A DNA stretch of 5,964 nt from Nitrososphaerales archaeon TH1920. GTDB lineage: Archaea; Thermoproteota; Nitrososphaeria; Nitrososphaerales; Nitrososphaeraceae. The stretch is from the NCBI GenBank assembly GCA_014523495.1, contig JAATVM010000172.1:1-5964 (forward strand), written 5' to 3'. A model generated the notes under the pieces. It was not told the origin of the DNA. It saw nothing but the letters and a program-made list of their open reading frames with translations, and did not search any database. Positions 5,755-5,964 of the stretch are shown one piece after another (the stretch's first letter is position 1; each line of letters begins with the position of its first letter). A program made the position numbers and the translations under genes.

Positions 5755-5964
5755 AGAAAACAATAGTGTTGGGAAGCGGAGCAATAAAGATCGGAGAAGC
5801 GGGCGAATGTCAGAAATTCTGACCGCCAATTTGACTATTCCGGTTCACAGTGCCTCAAAGCCTTATCCGAAGAAGGAATTAAGACCATACTGGTAAATCC
5901 AAATATAGCAACGATTCAAACAGATACGAGATTCGCAAATAAGGTATATTTGTTACCAGTAAAT
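5733..5964 (+). CDS. carB: Carbamoyl-phosphate synthase large subunit, 5' part, interrupted by an intron
   Basis: CarB makes carbamoyl phosphate from bicarbonate, ATP and ammonia supplied by CarA. Only the N-terminus is in the window. Exon 1 (5733-5807) reads PKNESIKKTIVLGSG then AIKIGEAGE; exon 2 (5830-5964) reads FDYSGSQCLKALSEEG then IKTILVNPNIATIQTD, continuing to the edge. Joined, these reproduce the first ATP-grasp pre-domain of CarB, including the GEAGEFDYSG motif (E. coli GQACEFDYSG) and VNPN.AT. Read without splicing, the frame hits TGA at 5820-5822. The 22 nt at 5808-5829 has archaeal intron structure. The start is unresolved: the frame opens after TAG at 5724-5726 and has no ATG; 5733 (TTT) is where the family start falls, 8 nt after GGAGGT. 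GTG 5766 would cut the first beta strand, and the ATGs at 5717 and 5743 are out of frame. The gene overlaps the carA 3' end. Confidence 0.85.
5808..5829 (+). other. 22-nt bulge-helix-bulge intron in carB pre-mRNA
   Basis: Fold: GGCG (5802-5805) pairs with CGCC (5824-5827) as the 4-bp central helix; AAU (5806-5808) and AAU (5828-5830) are the two 3-nt bulges on opposite strands; GUCAG (5809-5813) pairs with CUGAC (5819-5823) as the intron hairpin with loop AAAUU. Cutting after the second base of each bulge, as the archaeal splicing endonuclease does, removes 5808-5829 and joins GGC GAA to TTT GAC, restoring CarB. The outer exon helix is weak (a G-U and one or two pairs with a bulge), so this is a relaxed BHB. 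Splicing itself is inferred. Confidence 0.85.

Overview
The window looks like chromosome from an AT-rich ammonia-oxidising archaeon of the Nitrososphaeria (Thaumarchaeota), possibly a Nitrosocosmicus-like lineage. The grounds are an archaeal RNA polymerase subunit K gene, archaeal-type carA/carB and purD, TATA boxes at leaderless spacing, several TTG starts, and a multi-pass membrane sensor of the kind common in these soil archaea. The lineage is inferred from family resemblance and base composition; no search was run.

Layout. Positions 1-1314 (minus) hold a long reading frame that leaves the left edge: an eight-helix membrane sensor with a cytoplasmic domain, probably the front of a signal-transduction protein. 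A doubtful 74-residue frame lies just upstream of it. Positions 1522-1776 (plus) carry the broken C-terminal remnant of a protein resembling PsbP-like secreted proteins; it ends tail-to-tail with purD. Positions 1760-3869 (minus) form a possible operon read right to left: a TM1367-like cyclophilin-fold protein, a small SWIM zinc-finger protein whose start is out of register, and purD. A TATA box near 3876 separates this group from the divergent rpoK (3903-4388), which has a lysine-rich N-terminal extension. carA (4528-5754) follows with its own promoter, and carB begins across its 3' end and runs off the right edge.

Main result. carB is interrupted by 22 nt (5808-5829) inside the highly conserved N-terminal glycine-rich segment. 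The insertion adds an in-frame TGA and a frameshift. Its ends fold into a bulge-helix-bulge motif: a 4-bp central helix GGCG/CGCC, two 3-nt AAU bulges on opposite strands, and a 5-bp intron hairpin GUCAG/CUGAC. Cutting after the second base of each bulge restores an intact CarB sequence reading GEAGEFDYSG. This is best read as a tRNA-type archaeal intron in the pre-mRNA of a central metabolic gene. I do not recall such an intron described in carB.

How the genes relate. CarA and CarB together make carbamoyl phosphate for pyrimidine and arginine synthesis, and PurD acts early in purine synthesis, so the window is mainly nucleotide metabolism plus the transcription machinery (RpoK). Two genes, carB and the SWIM gene, also lack a canonical in-frame start codon where conserved sequence begins. 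This could be biology or small sequence errors; it does not account for the intron.
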